NCBI GenBank assembly: GCA_032622095.1 | Contig: CP136062.1 | Location: forward strand, 153,880,875 to 153,944,874 | Direction: 5' to 3' | DNA length: 64,000 nt | From: Siphonodentalium dalli | Lineage: Eukaryota; Mollusca; Scaphopoda; Gadilida; Siphonodentaliidae | Shown: one piece after another, positions 63,936 through 64,000 of the stretch | Layout of the letters: every line of letters begins with the position of its first letter | Position numbering within the stretch: position 1 is the stretch's first letter | The notes under the pieces: generated by a model | What the model saw: only the letters and a program-made list of their open reading frames with translations | Databases searched by the model: none | What the model was told of the DNA's origin: nothing | Program-made: the position numbers and the translations under genes

Positions 63936-64000
63936 TCTCCCACTCACAGCAGCTATATTACAATTACCAACAGGACATTCATTACCATTTTATTTAGGTC

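Overview
The window is animal nuclear DNA, AT-rich and full of introns. The repeat types suggest a marine mollusc or another lophotrochozoan, but the species cannot be fixed from sequence alone. No bacterial, organellar or viral genes are visible, and no open frame exceeds about 140 codons. The only gene I can support well is on the + strand. It is a split gene for an intracellular CLC-type chloride/proton exchanger of the ClC-6/ClC-7 clade. Nine exons (3945-4106, 16866-16940, 30071-30139, 43066-43201, 47562-47671, 51134-51277, 52957-53019, 53731-53889, 58221-58331) join in frame to 343 codons. They cover the N-terminal cytosolic region through roughly helix I, including the GSGIP selectivity motif, the gating glutamate of GKEGP and the proton glutamate of the VEE motif. 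The start codon, helices J-R and the CBS domains lie outside the window or were not found. A short open frame at 2-139 followed by AATAAA may be the last exon of an upstream gene.

The most unusual feature is in this gene. Three of its exons (47562-47671, 53731-53889, 58221-58331) have had the 3' end of the exon plus its 5' splice site amplified in tandem. There are 10 copies of 66 bp, 59 copies of mostly 55 bp, and 10.8 copies of 80 bp. In each case the upstream exon body is single-copy and a normal donor ends the first copy. Further decayed pieces of the 53731-53889 exon lie downstream of its array, and one is split by a transposon.

The introns (up to 13 kb) are mostly non-autonomous DNA transposons, often nested. 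The families are named here by their ends. pB-A (CCCTTTACCCAACA), pB-B (CCCTTTGAGTGCC) and pB-C (CCCTTTCATGA) are flanked by TTAA, like piggyBac. Tc-A (CAGTAATGCCC) is a 213-bp fold-back flanked by TA. T-G (TGTGACCCGCC) is about 455 bp with a probable TA target. The GAG family has GAGGTCCCCAGAGGG inverted repeats. There are also two hAT elements with perfect 8-bp target duplications and a 123-bp element with 6-bp duplications. pB-A, pB-B, pB-C and T-G have unrelated ends but carry the same 69-bp near-perfect hairpin, present about 37 times in the window.

Tandem-core repeats resembling the bivalve 'pearl'/Helitron-like elements occur at 32041-35695, 60331-61196 and 62806-63190. The largest contains a 967-bp higher-order repeat. 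From left to right: 1-3.9 kb flank; 3.9-16.9 kb, first intron with nested MITEs; 16.9-30.1 kb, second intron of diverged tandem duplications, an inverted-repeat-bounded 5-kb block and MITEs; 30.1-43 kb, third intron with the pearl-like array and both hAT elements; 43-59 kb, the compact transmembrane exons with their amplified donors; 59-64 kb, repeats only.
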